The notes under the pieces were generated by a model. That model made no database searches. It was not told the origin of the DNA and saw only the letters and a list, made by a program, of their open reading frames with translations. This document shows positions 20,345 to 32,700 of a stretch of 64,000 nucleotides of DNA, piece by piece. The first letter of the stretch is position 1. Each line of letters starts with the position of its first letter. A program made the position numbers and the translations under genes. The stretch comes from Pteria penguin (Eukaryota; Mollusca; Bivalvia; Pterioida; Pteriidae). Where the stretch lies: contig CM068580.1 of the NCBI GenBank assembly GCA_035048485.1, forward strand, positions 36,183,585 through 36,247,584, read 5' to 3'.

Positions 20345-22294
20345 ATGTCTGGAGACGTGGAATTGGGGGATTTCCCCCAGAAGAAAATGGAGTGTACAGT
20401 GTGTCAGCAAGACATGTTGGCACCTCGTCTTCTGCCCTGTCTTCACTCCCTCTGCTCAAACTGCCTCCGATCTACCATAGACAGTAACCGGTCACAGGGA
20501 CAGATCACGTGTCACACATGTAGCGAGGTAGTTACCATACCTCCGGAAGATATCGAAGGATTCCCCCTCAACGTATACCTCACTGGCGAAATTGGTGTGT
20601 TCACGGCTCATAACAGCAAAAACAAACCTTGTGAAATTTGCGTTTTAAAGAAAAAGAATACGACTGCTACGTCCATGTGCATAGACTGTGGGGACTTACT
20701 GTGTGAGAGTTGCGGACCCGCCCATTCGTCAACACGGATGACTATTGCTCATCGTGTAACCCCTTTCAAAGACGTCGACTCTGGTGCACATGATGCCGAC
20801 ATCAGAAAGATTAACTTTATAACATGTCCTCGTCACGACAGAGAAGTCCTGCATAGTTTCTGTGAAGACTGTGACATGTTAATATGTCGGGAATGCCATC
20901 TGATATCCCACTTCAATCATTCCTGTAACCATGTGGACGACTTGGATATGGGTAAGCATACAAACGTTACCCGAGGAGTTCAACATATAGAAAAGAAAAT
21001 GAAGATACTATCTACCATAGAGACCGGAGTAGACGAAACTCTTACTGGCATTGACAAGCAGGAGAAAGAAATCATCGGGGAGGTGGAACATATTACGAAC
21101 AAATTGATGGAGCACATACAGAATGAAAAGACCGGTTTAGTCGAAAAAGTGAAACGTCAAATGGAGGCACAAAGAACTTTACACGAGGAACATAAGAACG
21201 ACGTGGTAGCAAGATTTAAACAGATGGGGGACAGTGTAAATTTTTGCAATGAAGTAATACAAAAGGCCAAAAACGAGGAAGTGCTTTTCTTGGAACCAAT
21301 TATGGTTGGCCGTCTTCAATATCTAGATAGTCTGCCGAGAATCAAACAAGAAATCACATGTCAGTACCCTGAGATACGTCTGAAAAATATCTTCGGAAGC
21401 GTGGAAAACATACGGTTCTTTGATTTCCTTCCGGGTCCACCAAGTTCTGTTTCTTTGTTGCGCCCAGACGAGACAAACAATACCGGAGTGCCGCGTGTTG
21501 CACATCTTCAGATCGTGAAGAAAATAAACACATTTACAGCAGACGATGAAACAACGCCTAAAATAACCGGGTTGGGATTAGATGGTTCAGATAGAGTGAT
21601 AGTCTGCGACAACGCCAACCGTAAAATCAAACTCTTTATGGCGAATGGCAAGTATATCGAAACCGTGCACAAATGCAAAGCATCGAGCATGGCGGTCAGT
21701 GATGGAGTGATTGCTACCAGTGACCACTTTCAGCTATTATTTATTTCCTCGGACTACATCAGAAAAGTTACCATGGAAGGAAACAGTGCCTCGTATCCAA
21801 TAGCTTCGTATGAAGGAATACATTTCATACTTGCCGACACACGCCACAGTTCCTTTTGTGTCTACGATAAGTTCGGAGAACAGATCAAGTCAATACCCAT
21901 CCCGAAAACTAAGAAGAAAGCCAGACACCGCAACATAACTTTCATAGCATCAAACAGCAAAGGTGAAGTTATCGTTTCCGATTGGGGTACTAACGCCGTT
22001 ATTCTGATAGACTCAGATGGTCATATCTTGCAAGAATTCAAAGCTCAAGATGCGACTCCGAGAGACTGGGCACCAGGGCAAATATGTGTCGATATCCATG
22101 ACAACATTTTCATAGCAGATCATCAGCGAGGTTCAGTTTTAGCTCTCAACCCTTCTTTTCAGATAATCTACAAACATTCCACGAAAAAAGACTACCTAGA
22201 GAGACCCATGCATTTATGTTTTGATAGCAATGGCAACTTGCTAGTTTCCGGGAAGAGTGGAATTGTCAATGTGTATTCTTGTAAGTACATCTAA
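20345..22294 (+). CDS. TRIM-like RING/B-box E3 ubiquitin ligase with propeller-like C-terminus (single coding exon)
   Basis: 649 residues, uninterrupted. RING: C17, C20, C32, H34, C37, C40, C56 and C59. B-box 1: C96, C99, C112, C115, C120, C123 to H136. B-box 2: C161, H164, C173, C176, C181, C184, H189 and H192. A coiled coil spans about 205-310. The C-terminal ~260 residues show NHL-like blocks (ITGLGLDGSDRVIVCDNANR; GQICVDIHDNIFIADHQRG; MHLCFDSNGNLLVSGKSG). Expected activity is substrate ubiquitination in the cytoplasm; bivalves carry many such TRIMs, some linked to immunity, but the substrate here is unknown. The ATG lies 6 nt after an acceptor, so an untranslated upstream exon is likely. 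Close to the stop, CTTGTAAGTACATCTAA holds a perfect donor (GTAAGT at 22281-22286), so an alternative C-terminus is possible. AATAAA signals lie at 22379 and 22390. It is a paralogue of the 1139-6235 gene but lacks its introns. Confidence 0.93.
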   Translation: MSGDVELGDFPQKKMECTVCQQDMLAPRLLPCLHSLCSNCLRSTIDSNRSQGQITCHTCSEVVTIPPEDIEGFPLNVYLTGEIGVFTAHNSKNKPCEICVLKKKNTTATSMCIDCGDLLCESCGPAHSSTRMTIAHRVTPFKDVDSGAHDADIRKINFITCPRHDREVLHSFCEDCDMLICRECHLISHFNHSCNHVDDLDMGKHTNVTRGVQHIEKKMKILSTIETGVDETLTGIDKQEKEIIGEVEHITNKLMEHIQNEKTGLVEKVKRQMEAQRTLHEEHKNDVVARFKQMGDSVNFCNEVIQKAKNEEVLFLEPIMVGRLQYLDSLPRIKQEITCQYPEIRLKNIFGSVENIRFFDFLPGPPSSVSLLRPDETNNTGVPRVAHLQIVKKINTFTADDETTPKITGLGLDGSDRVIVCDNANRKIKLFMANGKYIETVHKCKASSMAVSDGVIATSDHFQLLFISSDYIRKVTMEGNSASYPIASYEGIHFILADTRHSSFCVYDKFGEQIKSIPIPKTKKKARHRNITFIASNSKGEVIVSDWGTNAVILIDSDGHILQEFKAQDATPRDWAPGQICVDIHDNIFIADHQRGSVLALNPSFQIIYKHSTKKDYLERPMHLCFDSNGNLLVSGKSGIVNVYSCKYI

Positions 22295-22378
22295 CACGGT
22301 ATGAAGAGAACGATGTCATAATGAAAACCCGCAGTTAGCGGTTTTGTCTCACTTAGTCTTACATATAATACAGTGTAT

Positions 22379-22395
22379 AATAAATATAGAATAAA
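22379..22395 (+). terminator. Polyadenylation signals of the second TRIM gene
   Basis: Two AATAAA hexamers (22379-22384 and 22390-22395) lie 85-100 nt after the stop codon, a usual distance for a compact 3' end. Confidence 0.6.
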
Positions 22396-23155
22396 TATAC
22401 ATGTATCAGTTTCGTGCAGAAAGACATTGTCGTCATTTGTTACTTAGCTGATGAAGAATACAGTTTGAAAATAAACTAGTTTTCAGTCGTAATGTTCATT
22501 TATTTCATTGAAACGTAAACAATTACATATTTTATTGGATAGTTGCTACCATGTGTAGAAGATGTCGGAAATTTTTCATTTTATTTTTCATCCGACTTCC
22601 TTTCTGGTATTAACTCGGCACTCGCTACTTTAGCTGGGATCAGAGACATATATACACAAGTATATTTGTCTCTGCTCGGATGTGTGTTTTTTTTTTTCTT
22701 GTTTCAAGTCAAAACAAATTTATTGCACGGATATGGTGACGGCGTGTGCCTTTTGCAGCAGAGAATCCTAGACCTTTGAAACGAATGGAGTATCATTATA
22801 CTAAACATTTCACACGATACAATTTTACCAGAAATGATATACATTGTAGTTAAATGAAGATACGCCATTACGCTTCAGAGGTACTGCAGAAGTTGCTTGC
22901 ACTAGCCTACTTTATTGGTGCTTTAACCCTGTATTGCCATTCAGATAATGTTGCTTCATTCAATATTCATCGAGTATTCAAGTTAAAATTACGAAAGTAT
23001 GCTCATAAGCTAGTCCGATAATATTCCTCTTACACATAAAGTCCAGCGTGGCAGACTGGTACTACTGTTGGGCGCAAAATGGGAAGGTTGCCATTTCGTT
23101 TGTTTCTTGTCTTACGTCAAGCTACGACTATTTCACTTTATTGTCTGATGCACAG
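22396..23155. other. Intergenic, one short palindrome
   Basis: No gene. A 34-bp palindrome (CAGAGACATA...TGTCTCTG) lies at 22641-22674 and has a near twin at 42286-42318. Confidence 0.5.
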
Positions 23156-23340
23156 GAATTTAAGACCTATGTAAAGGACCCTTCGGAAGCACCGAGGGAT
23201 CTTTATCATGCCAATACATGTATCTACAACGACAAAGGACCTCATTTCTTCATCAGAAAAATAGGTCACTGACGAGCATTTTAGACCTCTTGGCTACAAG
23301 ATGAGCATTCTACCCACTGGGCTAGGCTGGCTCAGGTTAC
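23156..23340 (-). mobile_element. Old SINE, family A-like, minus strand
   Basis: On the minus strand the head reads CTAGCCCAGTGGGTAGAATG (A-box-like). The core AAAGATCCCTCGGTGCTTCC follows, then TCTTAAATTCC. The B box is decayed and no clear tail or duplication is left. Confidence 0.55.
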
Positions 23341-26300
23341 GGATTTGGGTGTATCAAAAGTTGGATACCGTGTCGAAAAGTAGACAGCAATTGTCCACAG
23401 CAAGAGCACAAAGCAGCAGCTCAAATATTTGAATGTTGCACATATATTATATTTGCAGTTTCTCTGAATTAAGCGTTGTTCCATTTTCTACAGAAGGTAA
23501 AGGATCACAAAACTTTGTGCCCACTAGGAAATGCTCATTATGTTTACTATATGACCAAGTTAGAGGTCAGTTTAAATTCGTTTAGTTTAAGAAACCCTGA
23601 ACAAAAACACCTGGCTCTAGCAAGCAACATTTAACATAAATGTCAGATAAATGACACTAATTTATGAATGGAATTATCTGCAATCTAATCAATAATAATA
23701 ATAAAAGTCTTCTTTTTTTGCAAAAATGCAGACTTTATTTCTTGTGAAATAGCTGCAGTGAAGCAAAAATAAAACCTGTATCACCATCTACCCCTTACAT
23801 GGTGCACTTCATTCACATCTACCAGCATGTCTTATTATTTGATTTGATACCTGATTAATAACACCACATGAATGAGTAGTGAACATTGAAAACAAAGGAT
23901 TTAACATATTCAATATAAAGTCAAGATTTTCAAGTTATGTACATTTTAAAATTTACCACTGAAATTACTCCTGCGATTTCAAATTTTGTAGCACACTGAT
24001 TTGCATAGAATATCTACCATCACAATTTATCATGCAAATCTATCAATCTAAGGTTAAGAAAACTACTTATGTAAAGTAACAGAGAACAGAATAGAATGAA
24101 GAGTGATCCGAATACTTTGTATTAAATCGTCTTTGCTTATTTTAAAAGCAATAATGAGATCTACATGATTTGCTGCCATTTCACTCAATCCATTATCAAA
24201 TATTTTATGTGTACACTTCATAAGGGAATTTTTTTTGCCCAATTCCAAAAGGTGGCTATTAAACTACATCAAACAGGATGGTCCTGCATCAAGAACAAGA
24301 CTAGTTCATAGAGAATTTCAGGATAAAAGCATAGATAATAATGTTATTTCAAATTTTTTTCTAGTTTTCTCAATACTGAAACACAGACTTCCTTATACCT
24401 AACACCCAGTTTAACTGTTTGTAATCTATATAATATGCGCATTAATTACATTTTGGTTCTTACTTCAAGTTTATGATTGATTCTCATATATCACTGAATT
24501 AAATGTTAAAACAATAGCAAATCAAAACAGATGTATAAATGCATGACCTGATCACTGTCAGAGCAAACAATGCACATGTCAACTTTTAAATCAAATCTGA
24601 AAAAAAAAAGATAAAGGGCTGGGGTAATCCCATCAGAAAACAATCATACACAGAAGAACAAACAATACTGGCTGAATATTGTTATCTACAATAAAGTGTT
24701 TACAAAAGGTTGCACCAGACTTTGTCGTATTAAATAGAAGAAAATCCAATAAAACAAGGATATATAATGTAATGAGTCAAACAAGATGAACAAAATCAAA
24801 TAAGTTTATCCACAATTGATGGTACCAGATCATGTAAATATCTAATGGCTAATTCAATTGTTTCCTTATAAATCTATGATTCTTTTTATCAGGAAAATGT
24901 CTGTAAATGTCTTGGTATTGTATAAACAAAGGCACTAATAGCAGTAAATATTCCTCCAATGACTGTCACAATCTTTACAGACAACCTTGTTGCTATCAGG
25001 TTATTTCTCTACTGATTTTACATTTATTCAAAAAGAGAGGAGAAAGATTATTTCTTTGATAGGAAACACGGCCACGAAAATTTCATTTGTAAATATTTGA
25101 TTAAAAACGAAATAATTATGGAGATTTTGAAATAACTGTGTTACACACATGGTGAAGTTAAAACACATATGGACACCAGACTTTAATGAGAGATGCAATC
25201 CCCCTCACCAGTACACAGGATGGTCATTTAAGATTGGCACTTACTAAGTTTGAGATACTCTATTTTTCATCATAACTAGAGATATATTTACTATAAATAA
25301 TTTTGGGTATCAAAAGCACTACCAATACCAAAAGTTGTCAATTTCAATGAAATTGCTCCAAAATGCTGAAATAAACCAGTACATTTCAGTTTGGTTTGCT
25401 AAAGAAACTGGAAGTTGGATTTATCTCCCAATACCGAGAGATATAGTTTATTTTTGAATTATGCCAAGTGTTTATTTTAGAAACATTATTTATTTGTATG
25501 CTATTTGACACTGACAAAAAACAACTTATGTCCAAAGTTCTGCCAATAATAAATCACGAAGTTCACCGAGAACAGATTACTATTGAATGTAATATCACAG
25601 CAATAACATAATCACTTGATATATCAAGTCTTGGACATATTTTAATGACAAAACATTAAAGTGAAAAAAGACCATTTTAAAATCAAAGAATTTCAGATGA
25701 CTGGTATTGGTATAAGCTTCTTGGAATCATTGAAGAGCAGATTATTTCAGAAGTCAATGGCTGAAAGTAATTTACATATTAAAGCATTCAGATCTTTTTA
25801 GCAACACATATATTCTCTACTACAATATACTTCATATAACATTCATCTCCGACCATGAATTGGCCAAACTTTGCAATATTTCACATCTTCCTTTATGACT
25901 AGGTTAAGTAAAAATCTGGAATCTTAATGTGTTTTTCTCATATTAAAACGGCTATACATGCAATGCAACTCTTTTGTGCTTTCCTTTATATTCTCAATAA
26001 AATAAGCATGCAACTTATATGTATTGCTACATCAGTCGATTCTTAGTTTTGAATTAATACAAACTCAATTATATTTATTATTATAAAATATAAAATTACG
26101 GTTAAATTTAAGAATAACAATTTTTAGCACTCAGCACCTAGGAACAAATTTATACACAACTTTTCATTTCAAAATAAAGCTTAAGCCATTGATTTCTTGC
26201 CATTTTGTTGTTTGTGATACATATAAATGCTAAGCTTTCAATACAGCAGTCAGATACTTCAACAACTGGTAACAATATCATATGTCAATACCTTTAAATA

Positions 26301-26589
26301 CAAAATATTTCAAACAGATGCAATATCAACACTTTCTTATCAACTATGTATAAATTATTTCTTTTACAATCCAAATAACCTCTGTAAAATATATCTATAT
26401 ATATATAGAAATCTGCATCAGAACCAAGCTGTAGAGAACTATCTACAATCATACAAAAATATTCCAACAAAGGGTACGTAACTGCAGGTCAGTGATAGCA
26501 GTGACATTCCTCATGTCATGCACCCAGTGCATAATATGTGGCACAAGATATGTTATATGTGATGAAGATGAAAGGGGAATAAATCTGAA
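23341..26589. other. Downstream flank / possible 3' UTR of vasculin
   Basis: A+T-rich and free of obvious mobile elements. The vasculin stop is at 26590-26592, and a minus-strand AATAAA (26079-26074) lies about 510 nt past it, so part of this is probably 3' UTR. No coding exons were found. Confidence 0.4.
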
Positions 26590-26724
26590 TCACATATTGT
26601 CCTCAGAGTCTGAGTCAGATGAGGAGAGAGTGTCATTTAGTTCTTGAATTTTAGGCTGGAACATAGCCACATGCTTTGGACTTAATGTTTTACTCAGTCT
26701 ATCGTTGCTTTTTTGTGTCTGTAC
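26590..26724 (-). CDS. GPBP1: Vasculin exon 11 (last coding exon)
   Basis: Residues 413-456 and TGA. Ends LSSSDSDSEDNM, the usual acidic Ser/Asp vasculin tail. The acceptor is CATTTCAG. Confidence 0.9.
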   Translation of the reverse strand, partial: VQTQKSNDRLSKTLSPKHVAMFQPKIQELNDTLSSSDSDSEDNM

Positions 26725-29700
26725 CTGAAATGATAAGAAAGGAAATTTAAATCTAAATCTATGCTATCTAGTTCAACCAGCTTTTGTGAAAACGCAAATT
26801 GTCCAGGCACCAACACCAGCGATTTCGAATGTCACCAGACCACCAGATTTCACCGCTAAAATAAAAGTCAGGTCAGTGAAAAAAAAAAAGGAAACCGGAC
26901 ACACTGTCTGGTGACAAAATTTCAGCAATGTAAAAGCTTGCTGAATCTTACAAACTGTTTGACTCAAGAAATCTATAATTTACCAATTCAAAATAAACTT
27001 AAACTGCCGGACTTTCTTCCGCTGTAGCGCCACAAAAAAAAAATGAAAGGACTTGAAAGTCCTCAAGGTCAGAATTGCATGGTCAAGTACATCAAAGGTA
27101 ATAAAGTCGTGATCCACCAAGAGATCACACACCAAGCGTATAATGTTTAGGATCAGTATTGACAAAAACAATGAAGGACTTGATGCATCGCCTTCGGGCT
27201 TTCGCCCATTCACACATGAAGAATTAATGTACAATGGCACCAAATTTCATTTTAAAACTCCAAGCACTTCCCGAGATATACGAGGTCAAATCCGCATGGC
27301 CATGGACCCAGCTAAGCATCCGATCGTATGGGGAAAGACGGTCCATTTTGGAAATGCAACAGACGAATGAACTACACATGTCATGTTTAAAGCAAATTTG
27401 ATTTGAATTCTTTGCCTGAAATCGCAAATCAAAGTCATTCGCCTTTTCATTTGCCGATTTTGTCAAACAAATCCGCTATCATTCTCTCTTATCACTTTTG
27501 ACCTTGACAGTAGTATGAAATAAGCAATCTGGACAAAGTCTCCAGCTGGCGCTGTACATGTACATTTGGGGAAAACGACGTCTACACATGTAGATCTATA
27601 AATAACTGGTTATTTTTAGTAGCATTACACATCAACAACTACCAAGATGTTTGTTTATCGTTGTGACGAGAAGATTGTAGAGTACTTTGAATTCCACTGC
27701 TATAAAAGTAGCGATATTCTCAAGTTTTATTTATTATAATACAACGGAGACTAGTAGTGTACTTCTTATTACGGCACAGCTGCACAATAATGTCATTCGT
27801 ACTTTTTCGGGACTTTCCGTCGAGTATTCAGAAAGACTGCATGTCCTCCGGCACATGAATATAACTCGTCTAAACCAATGGAATAACGGCACATCTATTT
27901 TCTCATCTGATCAAACTTATCTTGCATTGACTCGTACAATATGAATTAAAAGTACTAAAAGTAAATCTAATCACGCTTTTTCTAAATATCACTACGCACT
28001 ATTTATACACGAGGAGGTATTTTCTGCGTTCCACACAGTATATTGTAACGACTAGGATCTGGAATTGCTATGCAATTCTGACCAAAAATCCAGTTGTGGT
28101 TTTCACGTTTAGTGCTGTAAAGTAATGTCCGCAATCAGAGGAAATTCCTCCCATTGATTTCAGAGGTCTAGCAATGTACTTTAAACTGAAATATGTTGAG
28201 GGGGCGATCCTGGGAAAGGCAGTTAATAAAGACACAAAACATAAAATCCATGATCAATCTACAGTGTCCGAAAAACAAGACAGAAAGTTTAATAATAAAT
28301 TGCAAGTGGGAAGGGACTGTCTGCTATACAAAGATGGTGTTATGAACTGTAAACATCAATTACTATGAGGGGAAGCCTACAACCCATGACCAAAATAAGT
28401 TCATTAGTGGGTCTTACAATATGAAAACTTTGGCCAGAACTGACCATGAAGATTCAGTTGAAAATATTCATGTTCTCACGCAGTACTTAACTGATATAAA
28501 CTAATGCATGAATTAAAAGAGGAAGATTATAAGTGCTTTTTTTTTTTATTTCGCTTTAAAAAAATCTGGTCTGGTAAAACTTGGTGCGGTCTGGTGAGTT
28601 TCGACAACTTACCAGACCGCACCAAGTTTTACTAGACCAGATTGTCCTGTGAAAAATATAAACTTTCGAGAAGACTGCGACACTGGAAAAGCAGAATGGA
28701 TGATTTAATGTTTGAGCATTATTCTGAACAATGCACATCAAAAGAAAGAAAGTTTGATCTTTTGAAGCAATGAAAAGACAAGAAATTGTCATCGCCTTGT
28801 ACAATGACAGGACTTGAAATTCCCGCTCGCCCATTTGCCAATTGCGAGTGAAAATGCCCCCAGGCATGTGGTTTTCCATCTGAACACGCCCGTTTGGCAA
28901 GTTAATAGAAAAAAAAAATATCGTGTTTGGAATGAAGTATTTTTCAAAATCTTGATCACTTCAGTGTTTGATTTTATAAAGCATAAGTTTGATCGTGATC
29001 GGCATCGTAAAAACTTCGACAAAGTTGAGATGAGCTTATGCTAATACCCCTGGCTTACCCAACTTGGATCACTTGGTCATCTTAGGATGTTGACTTGAAT
29101 GTATGCATTGGATGCTGCATCTGACCTACTTGACCTTTGACCCTTTCATTTCTGTCCATGTATGGTTAACTTTTTGGAGGTAACTCAGTTGTGAACATAC
29201 TATAAGTGCTACAGCTACCAAACTAGCACCAATGGTTAAACGGAGGATGGCAGTTTGAGTGCATGCTTCGGATGCTGCATCTGACCTAGATTTTCAGCTT
29301 GAGTGATTTGGTCAACCTTTTTGAGGTATCACAGTTCTGGATAAACTATAAGTGGTACAAGTACCAAACTTACATCAGTGGCTCATCTTTGTATCTTTGA
29401 TTACACTATGTTTTTTGGGTTTTTAAAAAAAAAATCAAAGACTTGAAGAGCCATAAAGGCGTCGAGCTAAATTTGATTTAAAGCTATCAAAAGTAGCAGA
29501 AATTACCAGTTGTGTTCATCTTTTTTGTTGAATTCCGATAATTTTTTGAATAGAGTAAAAATAAAAGCTTAAGGACCAAGAGCCATATATCATATAATAT
29601 ATCATCATAACATTTTAATGTTCTTTATATCATTCTTGCAGAAATATGTCAAATATCTTTTCACAAAGAATGTACATGTGAAATCAATCGAACACCATTG

Positions 29701-32700
29701 CCATTTTTTTTACAAAGAAATGGACGAGTTGTTACCATTGCCTGTAAAATATGGAAGCCTTATGCTTAATTTGTTTTAAGATATGGTCTAGGTTACTGTT
29801 GTTGTCTACGCTACTAACCCTGATACTAGGGCCAACAGCTTCTATATATCGTCCAAACACACTACTCATTCGGTCGTTTATCGTATGTGCACGTGTAAGG
29901 GCTACAGCGCCATGCCGTTCGCTGTAATGACGCAAGCCGATTGTGCATCACAATCGCATTTTACCGGTTGATTTAGAATAAAATCTTCACATGTAAGTTC
30001 TACGTAATTTATTTTTCATGCATTCAATCTAAAATTCTGTCTTAATCCATGCTATCATCCTTTACATCCACATTAAATTTTGTAAGCGATTTAAAAACTT
30101 TCTCGGCTGCCAATTTTTATGCCCTGTGGGAACTTTTCCAGATATGTGAAAGACCATGTGATATATACACATGCTACTTCCCTAATAAGGAAAAAATGAG
30201 GCGTGGCTTCAGAAATTTTAGCGGGAAATTTCACAACTGCGCAAAAACCAAGCAAGTAACTTCCATTAACATAGAGCTATTTGGCTTTGTGACCAACATC
30301 TTGATCATTTAATGCTATTCCGATTACAACTTAAACTTTTTAAAAAGCTATGCTTGTTTAAGATAGACTGGTGTTACCTGCTCTTGCATGCTATCGCTGC
30401 GCGAAGAGACAAGTGACCACCGCCATTTTGTAGAGGCTATTCCCTGTCCAGCAAGTGTTATTTATAGCACAGACGGTAAGGGCAGATAAGAAGCTGTACA
30501 CACTGCATGTAGATATTTTAAAAATTCGTCTGCAGTAGCATACATAGCATAGGTATACAGTACCTGATGTAATTTACGAGAGGCTCATGATGTTTAGCCT
30601 TGAGGACGTAATTAATTTTGTCGATATTTGTTAATTCTGGGTTAAATGAATGAAACAAATCGAAATCCAGTGAGATAAAAATAACCGAAAACGCGTCCCT
30701 TGAACCTAGGTCAGCCTCGTTATGAATTAGTGGTCACCTGTCTAGATATCTTTGTTTGCCCATGTGATGTCACACCACTAGCATTAGCGGCCATGTTGGA
30801 GTACAACTCTTGGACTTTTTCCATCTCTACCATGTAAACTTCATTAAATTCCTGAGAAATTAACTATTCATCAGGGTAGATTTCATGACTTCAGTCTTAA
30901 TTAATCAGTAAATATAATCAATCAGTTGAAAATTTTCTGTAAAACATTTAGATAAACAATGTGATTATTTCATAAAATTAAGTTAAATCATGCAGTTTTA
31001 TATGAGCATTGATTGATAAAGTCCGAGAGTTGTACTCCAATGAGGGAGATAACTCTAGCTAATTTGAGGAAAACAGGGCTGTATGGGAACACTCTATACG
31101 CATTGCCAGTCTATATTTAGGATTCTATGAAATATTTTATTTGTTCTTTTTTAGACTGAAATTTATATCTACAGATATCATTATTATATTATTCGAAGAT
31201 CGCACGATCGGTTTCCATATAGGCACTTAATGTCAAATTAGGCCTTGATCGCGTGTGTTACAAGCGTTCTACTACGACTTCTCCAAATAAGGCAATATGT
31301 CACGTGGTCTTCCCCATATTTGGAAAAATTCACATGAAGTGCGATTGTAATTCATAATCGGCATGCGTCATCATGGCGAATGAATATTTTAACACGCACA
31401 CAATAAGCGACAGAATAATACTTGTTTTAGGGCAATATTTTGATAATTTAAGTTAAGCAGACCTATGCTTAAAACTATTTCTGTGCAATGACATTTCAAT
31501 AACAAGGATAACAAAGCCGGTTTTGCAAGAACTTTTACTACGTTTAGTACAGTCAAACCTGTCTTATGTGACTTTGCAAGGGATGAAAGGAATAAGGTCA
31601 CTTAAGACAGGTGGTCTCTGAATACAGGTTGAAACTTAATCAGACAAAGAAGCGCCTTTGTTGAATTCTGCCATCATTTTCCGTGTCTATTACTATACAT
31701 GTATACAGAAACAATGATCCAAAGTGTCATTACAATATTTATTATTGATAATAAAATCATGTACATGTATCATATTGCACAAATGTAATCAAACAATTGC
31801 ACCAAATTAAGTATCCATTAAGTATCCATCAATCACAGCCGGCAACTTTTTCTTCTACTCTGATACCGTTTCAGTGTCCACATCCCCCCTTTCCCCACTT
31901 TGTGAACCAAAAGAAATCCCATTTCTCTTTGTAAAGTTATCCAACCAACCATTCGATCCTTTAAAATTTGTAATTCCCAGATCAGTGGCAAACTATAACG
32001 CCTTCTCTTTTAAAATCGGGCCATTAACAATGATTCTACGTGAGACAGCATCTTTAAAAGACTCCAAACAGAGTCGGTTGATTTCTTCATTCCCAGTCAG
32101 ATGGCGACGCCGTATTGTCGAGCTCGGGACATTGTTTTCAAAATCCTCTAAAATTTCTCTTTTACGTTTACGCAAGTTTTGAATCTGCGTCTTACCCACA
32201 CCATACTGTTCTGCAATTTTATAAGCAGCTTTTCCGCTTTCCAGTAGTTTCATTGCGTCGACTTTTTGTTCTAATGTAAGCAGTTTTCTCTTCGGCGTCG
32301 CCGCCGCCATTTTGTCTATTTTCACTGTCGCCAAGATACGCATCACATGACAAAGAAAGATAACTCTAATTTTGGGCGGTCACTAAAAGTCGGTATATAC
32401 AGGTTCGGAATCCGGTACGGGACGGGAAAATTATGGTCTTTGGTCGTGTTACGCAGCGTGTTGTTATATAGAGGTTCAATATAAAGGAAAAACTCTCGGG
32501 AGGAGGCAAAAAAGTCGTATAAAGCAGGAGGTCGTTATTAAGAGGGTCTCTTTAAGACAGGTTTGACTGTACTTTAAAGAAGGTACTACTTTGTTACGTG
32601 AATTAAAAAGGCGGTGTAGAGGTAAAATTTTTACGATCGCTAGAGAAAAAAAAAACATCTTTTAAAATTACAGGCTCCTTGAATTTGCTGTCTAGGAGCC

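Noticed and set aside
27143..27466. Overlapping 75-80 codon ORFs on both strands
   Set aside because: Checked as a possible extra vasculin exon or nested gene; no family match, and exons 10 and 11 are already in phase without it.
30049..30312. 87-codon plus-strand ORF
   Set aside because: Lies in a vasculin intron, has no domain, poor start context and no matching splice sites.
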